In this document: positions 46,999-56,759 of the stretch, in pieces | Layout: each line of letters starts with the position of its first letter | Position numbering within the stretch: position 1 is the stretch's first letter | Assembly (NCBI RefSeq): GCF_029478095.1 | Contig: NZ_JAKOAV010000018.1 | Span: 17,296 to 81,295, forward strand | Reading direction: 5' to 3' | Source: Pelotomaculum isophthalicicum JI | Lineage (GTDB): Bacteria; Bacillota; Desulfotomaculia; Desulfotomaculales; Pelotomaculaceae | Length of the DNA stretch: 64,000 bases | Made by a program: the position numbers and the translations under genes | Notes under the pieces: model-generated | What the model was told of the DNA's origin: nothing | Databases searched by the model: none | Seen by the model: only the letters and a program-made list of their open reading frames with translations

Positions 46999-47820
46999 TT
47001 ACTTAATATCCGCCATTTCCCGGGCGCGCTGAGTGGCGTTGGCTACAGCTTTCATCATCAGCGCCCTTACGCCTCCTTCTTCCAGGGCGAAGAGACCGGC
47101 CATAGTGGTCCCGCCCGGCGTGGTGACCATGTCCTTCAACTTGCCGGGATGTTCTCCGGTTTCAAGTACCATCTTAGCCGCTCCAAGCATGGTCTGGGCA
47201 ATCAATACCCTGGCCGTGTCCCTGGGCAGGCCAAGCCTTACCGCACCGTCTGTAAACGCTTCCATTATTATGTACATGTAAGCCGGCCCGCTGCCGCTCA
47301 GGCCGGTTACGCAGTCCAATAGCGCCTCAGGCACAACTGCAACTTTGCCTGCCGCGGCAAAAACAGCGAGCGCTTTTTCCATATTTCCTTCATCCGCGTA
47401 TTTCCCCGCGCTTAAAGCGGTGGCTCCCTCACCCACCAGGCAGGGAGTATTGGGAATAGCCCGTACAACGGGTATATGCTCTTCAAAACAAGATTGCAAT
47501 TGCTCAATAGTAATTCCCGCCGCTATGGAAATAAAGGTATGTTCCTTGCGCGCCGCAGGTACTATTTCTTTTAACAATGGAACGATTACATATGGTTTTA
47601 CCGCCAGAATAATGATATCTGCCGTCTTTACAACGTCAATATTATCACTTGAAGTATTGACACCCATTTTTTGGCTCAAGTATTCCAGCCGCCTCTGGTC
47701 AATATCGCTCACATATATTTTAGAGGCGTCGACCAAACCTTTCCCGAGCAGCCCCGCGACCAACGCCTCGCCCATGGCTCCACCGCCCAGGCAACCAATT
47801 TTCTGCCCCTTTAAAGGCAT
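46999..47820 (-). CDS. proC: Pyrroline-5-carboxylate reductase
   Basis: This 273-residue enzyme catalyses the last step of proline synthesis. The NAD(P)-binding motif is IGCLGGGAMGEAL; VRAIPNTPCLVGEG and the C-terminal DMVTTPGGTTMAGLFALEEGGVRALMMKAV signature are complete. It sits inside the division gene block, as in other Clostridia. Confidence 0.95.
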   Translation of the reverse strand: MPLKGQKIGCLGGGAMGEALVAGLLGKGLVDASKIYVSDIDQRRLEYLSQKMGVNTSSDNIDVVKTADIIILAVKPYVIVPLLKEIVPAARKEHTFISIAAGITIEQLQSCFEEHIPVVRAIPNTPCLVGEGATALSAGKYADEGNMEKALAVFAAAGKVAVVPEALLDCVTGLSGSGPAYMYIIMEAFTDGAVRLGLPRDTARVLIAQTMLGAAKMVLETGEHPGKLKDMVTTPGGTTMAGLFALEEGGVRALMMKAVANATQRAREMADIK

Positions 47821-47841
47821 CGTGTCATCCCCTTATATTAT

Positions 47842-48288
47842 TTATGAACGAATCCAAGGGAACAGTCCCTTTTCTTTGCTTTCGCTTTTCAGCTCACTGT
47901 TTATGTCCATATTGTTGGGCACAAAAAGAAAAATACCGTTTCCCACTTTCTGCAAGCTCCCATTTAACGCGTAAGTAGCGCCACTGACGAAATCGACAAC
48001 CCGTTTGGCTAGATCAGACTCAGCCTGTTCCAGGTTTACAATAACCGGACAACGGTTTTTCAAATTATCGGTAATTCCCTGCACTTCGTCAAATGACCTG
48101 GGTTCAACCACAACCACGTGTACCTGCCTCTGAGAATGCAGGTTAAATACCGTGGCCTTTTCCTTCTCCTTCTTTTTTTGCCAGGGATGCTCTTCACGTA
48201 CCTCTTCGCGGTCACGCTTTTCTTCTTCTTCGACGTCTTCCTCAAAACCCATAAAGCTAAGAACCTTGTCCATCAGTTTAGCAGCCAT
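47842..48288 (-). CDS. sepF: Cell-division protein SepF
   Basis: This 148-residue protein has an N-terminal amphipathic start (MAAKLMDKVLSFMGF), an acidic and lysine-rich linker, and the SepF core (VVVVEPRSFDEVQGITDNLKNRCPVIVNLEQAESDLAKRVVDFVSGATYALNGSLQKVGNGIFLFVP). It links FtsZ to the membrane. Confidence 0.94.
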   Translation of the reverse strand: MAAKLMDKVLSFMGFEEDVEEEEKRDREEVREEHPWQKKKEKEKATVFNLHSQRQVHVVVVEPRSFDEVQGITDNLKNRCPVIVNLEQAESDLAKRVVDFVSGATYALNGSLQKVGNGIFLFVPNNMDINSELKSESKEKGLFPWIRS

Positions 48289-48326
48289 TTTTATCCTCCT
48301 AAATATAAAATATTATTTGCGGGTTA

Positions 48327-49010
48327 TTATTGCCTCCCGCCAAATATAGCCGTCCCAATTCGCAAGATATTGGCGCCTTCTTCCACAGCCACCTCAAAAT
48401 CACCGCTCATACCCATGGAAAGATATTCCATGGTTGCCCCCGCTTTATTATTCATTAAACGCATTGCTAAATCCTTTAGTTGCCTGAACACCGGTCTCAC
48501 TTCTTCAGGTTCGCTGGTCCACGGCGCGATAGTCATCAAACCCCGCACATTCAAGCCCGGCAAACGCGCTGCAGCCTCAACGAAATCCTCCGCTTCTGAC
48601 GGCAAAATCCCATACTTGGTTACTTCACCCGCTACATTTACCTGCACCAGCACACTGGCCACCGCATTGGCGCCGCTAGCCACCCGGCTAATCTCTTCCG
48701 CCAGGCGCCAGCTGTCCAGTGAATGAATCAAAGCAACTTTACCGATGATTTTGTTTACTTTATTTGTCTGCAAATGGCCGATTAAGTGCCATTCCAACCC
48801 TGGCGGAACGTCGTTATACTTTTTTAACAACTCCTGTACCCTGTTTTCACCAAGTCTGCTTACTCCACCTTTTACCGCCTGTCTGATTATTTCCGGTGGC
48901 ACCGTTTTAGTAACCGCCACCAGTTTGATTTCCTCCGGCCTGCGTCCGGCCCGGCGGGCGGCAGCGTCAATTCGTTCCCGTACCCGGTGCAGATTATCCA
49001 GAACGCTCAA
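48327..49010 (-). CDS. yggS: YggS-family PLP homeostasis protein
   Basis: This 227-residue alanine-racemase-like fold has the PLP lysine in EIKLVAVTKTVP, WHLIGHLQTNKV and YLSMGMSGDFEVAVEEGANILRIGTAIFG. It balances pyridoxal phosphate and amino acid pools. It lies directly upstream of sepF. Confidence 0.93.
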   Translation of the reverse strand: MSVLDNLHRVRERIDAAARRAGRRPEEIKLVAVTKTVPPEIIRQAVKGGVSRLGENRVQELLKKYNDVPPGLEWHLIGHLQTNKVNKIIGKVALIHSLDSWRLAEEISRVASGANAVASVLVQVNVAGEVTKYGILPSEAEDFVEAAARLPGLNVRGLMTIAPWTSEPEEVRPVFRQLKDLAMRLMNNKAGATMEYLSMGMSGDFEVAVEEGANILRIGTAIFGGRQ

Positions 49011-49195
49011 ACCGACACACTCCTTTGCTCCACCCGGTTTCTTCTTCTCCTAGCAGAACTTGTTATTCAACATGTTGCCGGTCTTACTATTAAATGGCTT
49101 TAATTCGACGGCAACCAGCCAATTCCTGCGTAAAAAAGCTTTATAAGCTGTTTTACAAAAAAAATATTTATAGCAACATACCTGCATTCACAATG

Positions 49196-49693
49196 CTAAA
49201 ACGACCGGTAATTGACAAATTGAATCGGGATATCAAATTCGTGTTCTTTGATTTTCTGCATTACAGCTTGCAAGTCATCACGGTTTTTCCCACTGATCCT
49301 TACTTGATCTCCCTGTACTGTGGCCTGTACCTTAAGCCTGCTGTCTTTGACCAGTTTGGTGATAACTTTGGCTTTCTCTTTATCCAGTCCCTGAACCAGG
49401 GTAACCCGCCGGCGAACGGTATCTTTGGCGGCAGGTTCTATTTTGCCGTATCTCAGGGCTTTCAAGTTAACACCACGCTTCACCAGTTTTGTTTCCAGAA
49501 TATCAACTACATTTTTCAGTTTAAATTCATCATCACCTGTGAGAATAATCGTTTCCCCATCATAATTAATATCACTTCTGCTGCCCTTGAAATCAAACCT
49601 GGTTCGTAATTCTCTAATGGCTTGGTCCACAGCGTTATTTACTTCCTGCATATCCACTTGTGATACAATATCAAAAGAATTTTCCTTTGCCAT
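49196..49693 (-). CDS. YajQ-family nucleotide-binding protein
   Basis: This protein of about 165 residues has the full UPF0234 pattern: MAKENSFDIVSQVDMQEVNNAVDQA, FDFKGS, QVRISGKNRDDLQAVMQ. In some bacteria it binds cyclic di-GMP and acts in regulation. The ATG at 49693 gives the normal N-terminus; three more residues precede it in frame. Confidence 0.9.
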   Translation of the reverse strand: MAKENSFDIVSQVDMQEVNNAVDQAIRELRTRFDFKGSRSDINYDGETIILTGDDEFKLKNVVDILETKLVKRGVNLKALRYGKIEPAAKDTVRRRVTLVQGLDKEKAKVITKLVKDSRLKVQATVQGDQVRISGKNRDDLQAVMQKIKEHEFDIPIQFVNYRSF

Positions 49694-49850
49694 AAAAAAC
49701 ACCTGATCTCTTATTTATATCTTTTTATATATAATGTACAATTTACCATGAAAATTGTCAAAGGCATCTATTATCATTAATGATTGTTATATGTTCTTTA
49801 CACTAAAGGAAAATATCCTGGAATGTCGAAACTAATATTACTATTAAGGT

Positions 49851-49942
49851 ATTTAGAATTCAGGAGTCAGAATTCAGAATATTTCGAGACGATAAACCAT
49901 TCTCTTATTCTGACTACTGACTACTGGCTCCTGACTACTGAG
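49851..49942. repeat. Dispersed GTCAGTAGTCAG-type repeat block, copy 3
   Basis: AGAATTCAGGAGTCAGAATTCAGAATATTTC with small changes repeats the block at 45165-45318; several ACTACTGACTACTGG units follow. It ends about 35 bases before the next gene, so it lies in that gene's upstream region. Confidence 0.8.
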
Positions 49943-49977
49943 CAGTTACAAAAATTCAATCAAAGTGGGAGAAAGTA

Positions 49978-51609
49978 TTGGCGATCTACTCATTTGACGG
50001 CGTTGATCTGAAGATGATGCTCCGGGGGGCGGTTGAACTCCTGGGACAGTCCAAAGAAGAAATAGATGCTTTAAATGTTTTTCCAGTACCGGACGGTGAC
50101 ACCGGCACCAACATGTTCCAAACCCTGGTGTCCGCGGTGAAAGAAGCTGAATCAGTTAATTCGAACCATATCGGTTTGGTGGCGGGGGCGGCGGCACGTG
50201 GCGGTTTAATCGGCGCCAGGGGCAACTCCGGAGTAATCCTTTCCCAAATATTGCACGGTTTCGCCCGTTCCCTCAGCGGCATTGAAAGAGCAACCGCTCC
50301 CGATATTAGCACAGCCCTGGAAGAAGGCGCGAAGGTAGCCTACCGTACCGTGATGAGCCCTGTTGAAGGTACGATTCTCACTGTTGTGAGAAAGTCTGCC
50401 GAAGGCGCGGCCGCCCGGCAGAGCGGCGATTTACTAAGACTGATGGTTACCGTTTTTAAAAAAGCATTCGACGCTTTGCAAGAAACCCCGGATTTGCTTC
50501 CGGCGCTAAAACGCTCAGGTGTGGTTGACGCCGGCGGCAGGGGCTTTGTAGTTATATTGGAGGGCTTCCTGCGCGCTCTCAGAGCGGCCTCACCGGTCGC
50601 CAAAACATCGTCAGAAACCCCGGTGATGGTTCTTACCCGAGAAACGACCGTAAAAAATCAGCCGGTTTTCCAGGAAAACGCCGGTGCAATCAATTACACA
50701 TACTGTACCGAACTACTGGTCAAGGGGTCTAACCTGCCTGTAGAAAATATGCGCGCGGCACTGTCTCCTTTCGGCGACAGCCTTATGGTGGTCGGCGGGG
50801 AAGGCGTCGTGAAGGTACATATTCACTCCAACAACCCCGGTCTGGTCATTGAGCACTGCCTTAAGCACGGGACACTGCACGACTTGAAAATAAACAATAT
50901 GGCCGATCAGAACCAGGAACTGCTTACCGCGGCTGAACGCACCGGCACAAGCAAACCGCTTGGCATTATTTCAGTGGGGGCCGGTGAAGGGATTACGGAA
51001 ATAATGAAAAATCTGGGCGCCGACGCCGTGGTTTCCGGCGGGCAAACTTTAAACCCCAGTACCGGCGGTATCCTCAAAGCTATTGATGAATTGCCGTCCA
51101 AGCGGTTAATCATTCTGCCAAACAACAAAAACATTATTCTGACGGCTGAGCAGGCCGGCAAGCTATCTCAAAAGGAAGTGACAGTTATTCCTTCAAAAAG
51201 TATTCCTCAGGGGCTTGCCGCTCTCCTCACCTTGAACCCGGAGGACGACTTTGAAACAACCGGACGTAAAATGGCCAGAGCGTTGGCCTCAGTTCGATCC
51301 GGTGAAATCACAACCGCGGTGCGTGACACTGAATACAAAAACTTGCGTATTAAAAAAGGAGATATTATCGGTCTTGCCGACGGGGATCTGATCAGCGCGG
51401 GGAAAGAACTAACCGGCGTACTCGAAGATCTCCTGAAAGAATTAATCGAAGGCGAAGGCCGTCTGGTTACTATTTACTACGGTGAGAAAGTTACCCCCGG
51501 ATATGCTGAAGAGATAACAGAAAGAGCGCGGCAGAAATTCGCCAGCCAGGATTTCGAAATTCAAGACGGCGGCCAGCCGGTATATGATTTGATTATATCG
51601 GTAGAGTGA
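49978..51609 (+). CDS. fakA: DAK2-domain fatty acid kinase-like protein (FakA/YloV)
   Basis: This 543-residue protein has an N-terminal DhaL/DAK2 nucleotide domain (NVFPVPDGDTGTNMFQT, GARGNSGVILSQI, GVVDAGGRGF) and a C-terminal FakA domain. With a FakB/DegV lipid-binding partner it phosphorylates fatty acids. A TTG start at 49978 follows GGGAG. A degV gene follows at once, which supports this role. Confidence 0.88.
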   Translation: MAIYSFDGVDLKMMLRGAVELLGQSKEEIDALNVFPVPDGDTGTNMFQTLVSAVKEAESVNSNHIGLVAGAAARGGLIGARGNSGVILSQILHGFARSLSGIERATAPDISTALEEGAKVAYRTVMSPVEGTILTVVRKSAEGAAARQSGDLLRLMVTVFKKAFDALQETPDLLPALKRSGVVDAGGRGFVVILEGFLRALRAASPVAKTSSETPVMVLTRETTVKNQPVFQENAGAINYTYCTELLVKGSNLPVENMRAALSPFGDSLMVVGGEGVVKVHIHSNNPGLVIEHCLKHGTLHDLKINNMADQNQELLTAAERTGTSKPLGIISVGAGEGITEIMKNLGADAVVSGGQTLNPSTGGILKAIDELPSKRLIILPNNKNIILTAEQAGKLSQKEVTVIPSKSIPQGLAALLTLNPEDDFETTGRKMARALASVRSGEITTAVRDTEYKNLRIKKGDIIGLADGDLISAGKELTGVLEDLLKELIEGEGRLVTIYYGEKVTPGYAEEITERARQKFASQDFEIQDGGQPVYDLIISVE

Positions 51610-51630
51610 GGTTTTTCGAAAGGTGGTCCA

Positions 51631-52491
51631 ATGAATAAAGTTCATATTGTAACCGACAGCACCGCAGATTTACCATTGGAGCTTGTTGACGAATACGGAA
51701 TTACTGTGATACCGCTAAAAGTAATATTCAGCGGGTACGAACCATTATTGGACGGTGTGGATATCGATACCGTCCAATTTTACCGCCGCCTGGTAGAAAA
51801 CCGGGAGATGTCGGCTACTTCCCAGCCCACCCCGGCTGAGTTCGCCGCCGCCTATAGCAAACTGTCCGCGGAAGGCGGCAAGATTATATCTATTCACTTA
51901 TCTTCAACCCTGAGCGGCACCTGCCAATCAGCTCGAATGGCAAAGGACATGGTTCCCGGGGTTGATATTGAAGTAATCGACTCAAAACAGGCCAGTATGG
52001 GACTGGGACTGGTTGTCCTTGAAGCAGCCGCTGCCGCCCGGGCCGGCAAATCCAAGGCGGAGATACTTGAATTAATAAATGCGCTTCTCCCCAAAATACA
52101 GATATTATTTATTGTCGACAGCCTCGATTACCTGGTTCGCGGCGGCCGGATCGGCAAGGCGCAGGCTTTTCTGGGCACTATTTTGAATATAAAGCCCCTG
52201 TTATATCTAAAAGAAGGTATTGTTAATCCTTACGAAAAGGTCAGGGGCAAAACACGCGCGATTGACCGGTTAGTGGAAATAGTTGAAGAAACAGCCGGAA
52301 AGCATAAGATCAAATGTTCTCTCGTCCATGGCAATGACCCGGCGGGAGTAGAGCAATTACGGCAAAAAATAACGGCAAAGCTGGACTGTGACGAACCTGT
52401 CGTCACCGGTCTCGGCGCGGTGATAGGCACTCATGTGGGGCCTGGGGTGCTTGGGATCATATTTTACGTATACGATAACCAGGCGGGATGA
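51631..52491 (+). CDS. DegV-family fatty-acid-binding protein (FakB-like)
   Basis: This 286-residue DegV fold has VHIVTDSTADLPLE, TSQPTPAEF, SIHLSSTLSGTCQSA and the KGRIGKAQ-like segment RGGRIGKAQAFLG. Such proteins carry a single fatty acid and hand it to FakA, encoded 21 bases upstream. Confidence 0.9.
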   Translation: MNKVHIVTDSTADLPLELVDEYGITVIPLKVIFSGYEPLLDGVDIDTVQFYRRLVENREMSATSQPTPAEFAAAYSKLSAEGGKIISIHLSSTLSGTCQSARMAKDMVPGVDIEVIDSKQASMGLGLVVLEAAAAARAGKSKAEILELINALLPKIQILFIVDSLDYLVRGGRIGKAQAFLGTILNIKPLLYLKEGIVNPYEKVRGKTRAIDRLVEIVEETAGKHKIKCSLVHGNDPAGVEQLRQKITAKLDCDEPVVTGLGAVIGTHVGPGVLGIIFYVYDNQAG

Positions 52492-52513
52492 TCATCGGAA
52501 TCTTCGTAATGCG

Positions 52514-52545
52514 AAAAACCTTACCTGCTCACTGGTAAGGTTTTT
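52514..52545. terminator. Bidirectional terminator between degV and tatA
   Basis: AAAAACCTTACC (52514-52525) pairs with GGTAAGGTTTTT (52534-52545) around an eight-base loop. The A-run and T-run let it serve both converging transcripts. Confidence 0.75.
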
Positions 52546-52584
52546 GCCAATACTATTATGAAAGTAAAATCATGTTGACTGAAG

Positions 52585-52803
52585 TTACTCTGATTCCTGG
52601 GTTTGCGCGTGGGATGACTGGCTTTGTGATTTTTTAGCTTCTTCTTGTTCATTTTCAAAACTGGCGCTTGTTGCCCGCCGAAATTCACGTATTGACCTGC
52701 CCAGCGCTTTACCGGCGTCAGGCAACTTGCCGGGGCCGAAAATAATTAAAACGATTATTAATATAAGAATAATATGCATGGGCTGCAATAATCCAGAAAA
52801 CAT
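52585..52803 (-). CDS. tatA: Twin-arginine translocase TatA/TatE subunit
   Basis: This protein of about 72 residues has an N-terminal membrane helix, the FGPGKLPDAGKALGRSIREFRRA hinge and amphipathic helix of TatA, and a charged, glutamine-rich tail. The ATG at 52803 gives the usual short N-terminus. No tatC is in the window. Confidence 0.9.
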   Translation of the reverse strand: MFSGLLQPMHIILILIIVLIIFGPGKLPDAGKALGRSIREFRRATSASFENEQEEAKKSQSQSSHAQTQESE

Positions 52804-52923
52804 ACTTGTCCTCCCTCTCACGACTTATTTTGGCGCTGATATAATTGTATCATATCTTTATAAAGTGGCGACGCTTATTTTTTGACAGTGATAAAAGCTT
52901 GCCGGCATAAGGAGAGGTCAACC

Positions 52924-53172
52924 TTGCTAATTTATCTGTTGCTTATTAATACGACTGGGTTGATTGCCGTATGGTATGATAAAGTTTTGGCTAAAAAAGG
53001 CAAATACAGAATTCCTGAGAGCAGGCTCTTTTTGATTGCCCTGGCCGGCGGCGCCTTTGGCGTATTTATGGGAATGCAGTTATTTAAACATAAAACACAG
53101 CATTTAAGGTTTACCATCGGCATCCCTGTAATAATAATTGGGCAGATTATTTTGTTTAGAACTTTTCGTTAG
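52924..53172 (+). CDS. DUF1294 membrane protein
   Basis: This small membrane protein of about 82 residues has the family pattern LLINTTGLIAVWYDK, RIPESRLFLIALAGGAFGVFMGMQLFKHKTQH. Its function is unknown. The TTG at 52924 sits behind AAGGAGAGG; the longer frame from 52882 adds a charged leader not seen in the family. Confidence 0.85.
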   Translation: MLIYLLLINTTGLIAVWYDKVLAKKGKYRIPESRLFLIALAGGAFGVFMGMQLFKHKTQHLRFTIGIPVIIIGQIILFRTFR

Positions 53173-53201
53173 CAAATATTCGCATCGGCTCCTTTTCGAG
53201 T

Positions 53202-53888
53202 CTATAACAACCTGTATCCCACACCTGGCTCGGTGATAATATGACGCGGGCGTGAAGGGTCAACTTCAATTTTTCTGCGCAACTGTCCAACATAAACTCT
53301 TAAATACTGAGCATCATTTTGATAAGCGGGACCCCAAACAGCACGCAGCAACTGTTTATGGGTAAGCACTTTGCCGGCGCAAACAGCTAAATTTTTTAAT
53401 ATTTCATATTCCGTCGGCGTCAGTTTGATTTCTTTTTCCCCGACAGTAACCCGGCGGTGGGCTATATCAACGGCCAATTCGTCAAAATTCATTACCGGTT
53501 CATCACCGGCGCCCGACGCATGTCGCATGGCCGCCCTGATTCTAGCCAGCAGTTCACCCATGCCGAAAGGTTTGGTTACATAGTCATCCGCCCCGGCGTC
53601 AAGCGCTGCTATTTTGTCATTTTCCTGCTCCCGTACAGATATGATAATAATTGGAGTGCCAGACCATTCACGCAATTTTTTTACCACTTCGATGCCGTCC
53701 AAGTCTGGCAAGCCTAAATCCAGGATAATCAAATCCGGCTTACAGTATAAAACCTTATTTATCCCTTCCCGCCCGTCGACGGCCTCTTCAACTTCATAAT
53801 CGTGTTCGGACAAAGTTACCTTTAAAAGCCGGCGAATCTGCTTTTCGTCGTCAATAACAAGGATGCGCGTTCCGCTTCTATTATCCAT
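53202..53888 (-). CDS. kdpE: Response regulator KdpE (copy 1)
   Basis: This OmpR-type regulator of about 228 residues has a receiver domain with phospho-acceptor region LIILDLGLPDLDG and a winged-helix DNA-binding domain (KLTPTEYEILKNLAVCAGKVLTHKQLL, HIITEPGVGYRLL). The ATG at 53888 overlaps the kdpD stop by eight bases. Normally it switches on kdpFABC, whose local copy is destroyed. Confidence 0.92.
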   Translation of the reverse strand: MDNRSGTRILVIDDEKQIRRLLKVTLSEHDYEVEEAVDGREGINKVLYCKPDLIILDLGLPDLDGIEVVKKLREWSGTPIIIISVREQENDKIAALDAGADDYVTKPFGMGELLARIRAAMRHASGAGDEPVMNFDELAVDIAHRRVTVGEKEIKLTPTEYEILKNLAVCAGKVLTHKQLLRAVWGPAYQNDAQYLRVYVGQLRRKIEVDPSRPRHIITEPGVGYRLL

Positions 53889-56589
53889 TGTTATCACCTT
53901 TTCCCGCATCAAGCGTTTCTTCTTGCCCATCAGCGTCTGAAGGCAAAATGATCGTAATGACTACTCCTCCGGCGGGGTTATTGGAAGCCCCGATACTTCC
54001 GCCATGAGCCTCAATAAAACCTTTGCTGATGGCCAGCCCCAATCCGGTCCCGCTTACTTGGCGGGGTGAATGGAGCCGGTAGAATTTATCAAAAATCCTC
54101 TCCAGATCTTCGGGAGGAATATTGGGTCCGCGGTCAGTCACTGATATGATCACATTCTGATCAGATTCACGGGCGTCAATAGCGATTTCACTTCCCGCAT
54201 CCGAATACTTCAGCGCATTATCCAATAGATTAACCATGACCTGCTCAAGCAAAACATAATCAGCCTTCACCAGCGGCAGGTCCGGTTGCAGTTCAATTTT
54301 TAAGGGACGGCTGTTCAGCGGTTCACCCACATGGCTTACCGCCACGCCGATAATATCTTGAATATCGCACCATTCTTTGTTTAACTTGAGCATGCCGCTT
54401 TCCAGCCGGGCCATGTCTAAAAGATTGCCTACAAACCTGTTCATGCGCGTGGCGCCCTGCTGAATGGTCTGCAGGAGGTCATGGCGGGCGGCGGGGCTGT
54501 ATATATTTTCGTGTTCCAGCAGTCCTGTCACCGCGCCGATAATTGAAGCCAGTGGAGTACGCAAATCGTGGGACAGGGAATCAAACAGGGCAACCCGCAG
54601 GCGTTCCGATTCAGCCAGCAAATGTGCTTCCCTGGCCTGTTCAATCAATTGGACTCTGGCGATAGCCACTGCCGCTAAACCGGCAAAAGCTTCCAATAAA
54701 CGCCGTTGTTCCGGCTGCAGATACTTCTCAACGCTTTCTATTTTTATCCCCAGAACACCTCTTGTACTCTGTTCTGTTCGCAAAGGTAAATATAACCCGT
54801 TTACGCCACCTAGATTGTCCGTGCCTCTGCCGGTCACTTCACCGTGTTCAAAAGCCCAGGTTGCCGCCGCCCGCTCACTTTCATTTAAAAAACTTCCCTC
54901 TTGATTACTTGAGCAAGCTTGCTGTTCAAGCTTTCCGTCTTTATCAGGCAGCAGCACAACCACCTGGCCTTCCACCGACTCGGCGACTTTACGGGCCACA
55001 CTCTCTAAAACCTGCCGAAGTTCAGCCACCGCGGCAATTTCACGGCTCAAAGCATACAGCGCCGCCGTCCTGGTTTCCCGCTGTCTGGCGTTGGTTATCT
55101 GCTGCCGCAGCCGGGCGGAAAGAGTTCCGGTGAGCAGCGCCACCAAAAGGAATATTGAAAAACTAATCAGGTAACGTAAATCACCTACCGTAAAGCTGTG
55201 GGTAGGTGGCACGAAAAAATAGTCAAAAATTAAAGCGCCTGCAGCCGCCGCAGTCACTGCCGGCCCCGTGCCCCACCTGACGGCGCTCATGAGTACAGGC
55301 AGAAGATAAATCATGGCGATGTTGACAAGCGTGAGATAAGAGGACGCCAGGCCCGCCACGGCGGTAACGAGAAGCATAATCAACAATGACCCCGCGTAGG
55401 GATACACCGGGAAAGGCCGCCGTTCCGTTTTGGCCGTTACCTTTTCCTGTTCTTGTTTCGCTTTTCCCGGAAGAACGTGAATACTGATACCCTGGCTGTG
55501 GCGAATGACCCTGTCCACTATTGACCCATTCATCCAATCCCAAAATCTGCTATGCAATGGTTTTCCAATAACAATTTGAGACACATTTCGCTTTCTGGCC
55601 AGTTCCAGGAGTTCTTCCGCCACGTCATTACCAGTCAAGCTGATGGTTTCTGCCCCGAGTTCCTCGGCAAGGCGCTTGTTTCTTGATAGGCGGTCCTTTT
55701 CCGCCTCACTCGCGGGTAGCCGCCGGGGTGTTTCCACGTTGACGGCCAGCCATTCGGCCTTTAAACCTTCAGCCATGCGCCTGGCGGTGCGGATTAACTG
55801 GGCCGAAAAGGGGCTCGGACTGATACATACCATGATCCGCTCCCCGGTAGGCCAGGGCCCCGGGATACCGTGCACCCGCATGTAGGATTCGACCTGACGG
55901 TCCACTATTTTCGCGGTGTAGCGCAAGGCCAGTTCACGCAGGGCGTTGATATTTCCCGGGCGGAAAAATTTCCGCAAAGCGTGTTCAGCCTGGCCAGGCA
56001 CATAAACCTTGCCTTCCTTTAACCGCTGGATTAACTCCTCCGCTGGAATGTCAACCAGATGTATTTGAGCGGCCTTTTCCAGGATCCTGTCGGGCACGGT
56101 TTCCCGCACTGTCACACCGGTCACTTGTGCCACAATGTCATTTAACGTTTCAAGATGCTGTATATTTAACGTGGTATAAACGTTAATGCCGGCTGCCAGT
56201 AATTCCTCGACATCCTGGTAGCGCCGGGTGTGCCGGGAACCGGGTACATTTGTGTGGGCCAGCTCGTCGACAAGAGCCAGTTGCGGACGCCGGGTCAGCA
56301 GAGCGTCCAGGTCCATTTCGCTAAACTCTTTGCCCCGGTATTGCAGGCGGCGGGGCGGAACAGCCGGAAGGCTTTTCAAAAGGTTCTCAGTTTCTACCCT
56401 ACCGTGCGTCTCCACCCAGCCGATCACCACATCCACACCTTCGGCCAGCCGTTCCAGGGCGGCTCCCAGCATATCGTAAGTCTTTCCCACTCCGGCCGCC
56501 GCGCCGAGAAACACAGTCAGCTTCCCCTGCTTGTCATCAGTCAAGCTGGCCAGTAGGGCGTCGGGGTCGGCACGCTTTTCTTTCACCAT
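53881..56589 (-). CDS. kdpD: Sensor histidine kinase KdpD (copy 1, full length)
   Basis: This 902-residue protein has the N-terminal KdpD domain with Walker A GAAAGVGKTYDML, a universal-stress-protein-like domain (ERIMVCISPSPFSAQLIRTARRMAEGLKAEW), four membrane helices near 400-500, a GAF domain and the kinase core (DSLSHDLRTPLASIIGAV H-box; DNALKYSD; GTGLGLAISKGFIEAHGG). It senses potassium or ionic stress and phosphorylates KdpE. It is complete, although the pump genes it would control are lost. Confidence 0.94.
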   Translation of the reverse strand: MVKEKRADPDALLASLTDDKQGKLTVFLGAAAGVGKTYDMLGAALERLAEGVDVVIGWVETHGRVETENLLKSLPAVPPRRLQYRGKEFSEMDLDALLTRRPQLALVDELAHTNVPGSRHTRRYQDVEELLAAGINVYTTLNIQHLETLNDIVAQVTGVTVRETVPDRILEKAAQIHLVDIPAEELIQRLKEGKVYVPGQAEHALRKFFRPGNINALRELALRYTAKIVDRQVESYMRVHGIPGPWPTGERIMVCISPSPFSAQLIRTARRMAEGLKAEWLAVNVETPRRLPASEAEKDRLSRNKRLAEELGAETISLTGNDVAEELLELARKRNVSQIVIGKPLHSRFWDWMNGSIVDRVIRHSQGISIHVLPGKAKQEQEKVTAKTERRPFPVYPYAGSLLIMLLVTAVAGLASSYLTLVNIAMIYLLPVLMSAVRWGTGPAVTAAAAGALIFDYFFVPPTHSFTVGDLRYLISFSIFLLVALLTGTLSARLRQQITNARQRETRTAALYALSREIAAVAELRQVLESVARKVAESVEGQVVVLLPDKDGKLEQQACSSNQEGSFLNESERAAATWAFEHGEVTGRGTDNLGGVNGLYLPLRTEQSTRGVLGIKIESVEKYLQPEQRRLLEAFAGLAAVAIARVQLIEQAREAHLLAESERLRVALFDSLSHDLRTPLASIIGAVTGLLEHENIYSPAARHDLLQTIQQGATRMNRFVGNLLDMARLESGMLKLNKEWCDIQDIIGVAVSHVGEPLNSRPLKIELQPDLPLVKADYVLLEQVMVNLLDNALKYSDAGSEIAIDARESDQNVIISVTDRGPNIPPEDLERIFDKFYRLHSPRQVSGTGLGLAISKGFIEAHGGSIGASNNPAGGVVITIILPSDADGQEETLDAGKGDNNG

Positions 56590-56634
56590 TCGCTACCACC
56601 TGTATTGCTTTATTGATATATACCCGGATAACAT

Positions 56635-56652
56635 GGTCAGTAGTCAGTAGTT
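56635..56652. repeat. Dispersed GTCAGTAGTCAG-type repeat, copy 4
   Basis: GGTCAGTAGTCAGTAG lies just upstream of kdpD and matches the core unit of the copies at 39421-39457, 45165-45318 and 49851-49942. Confidence 0.6.
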
Positions 56653-56759
56653 TGACGTCTGTGAAGCTTCGCTTCAACATCAGATGGATGAAATGATAAT
56701 AATTTAAAACCTAAAGGAATGCAAAAAATCCCTACTGAATTCTAATTAGTAACTGTCAG

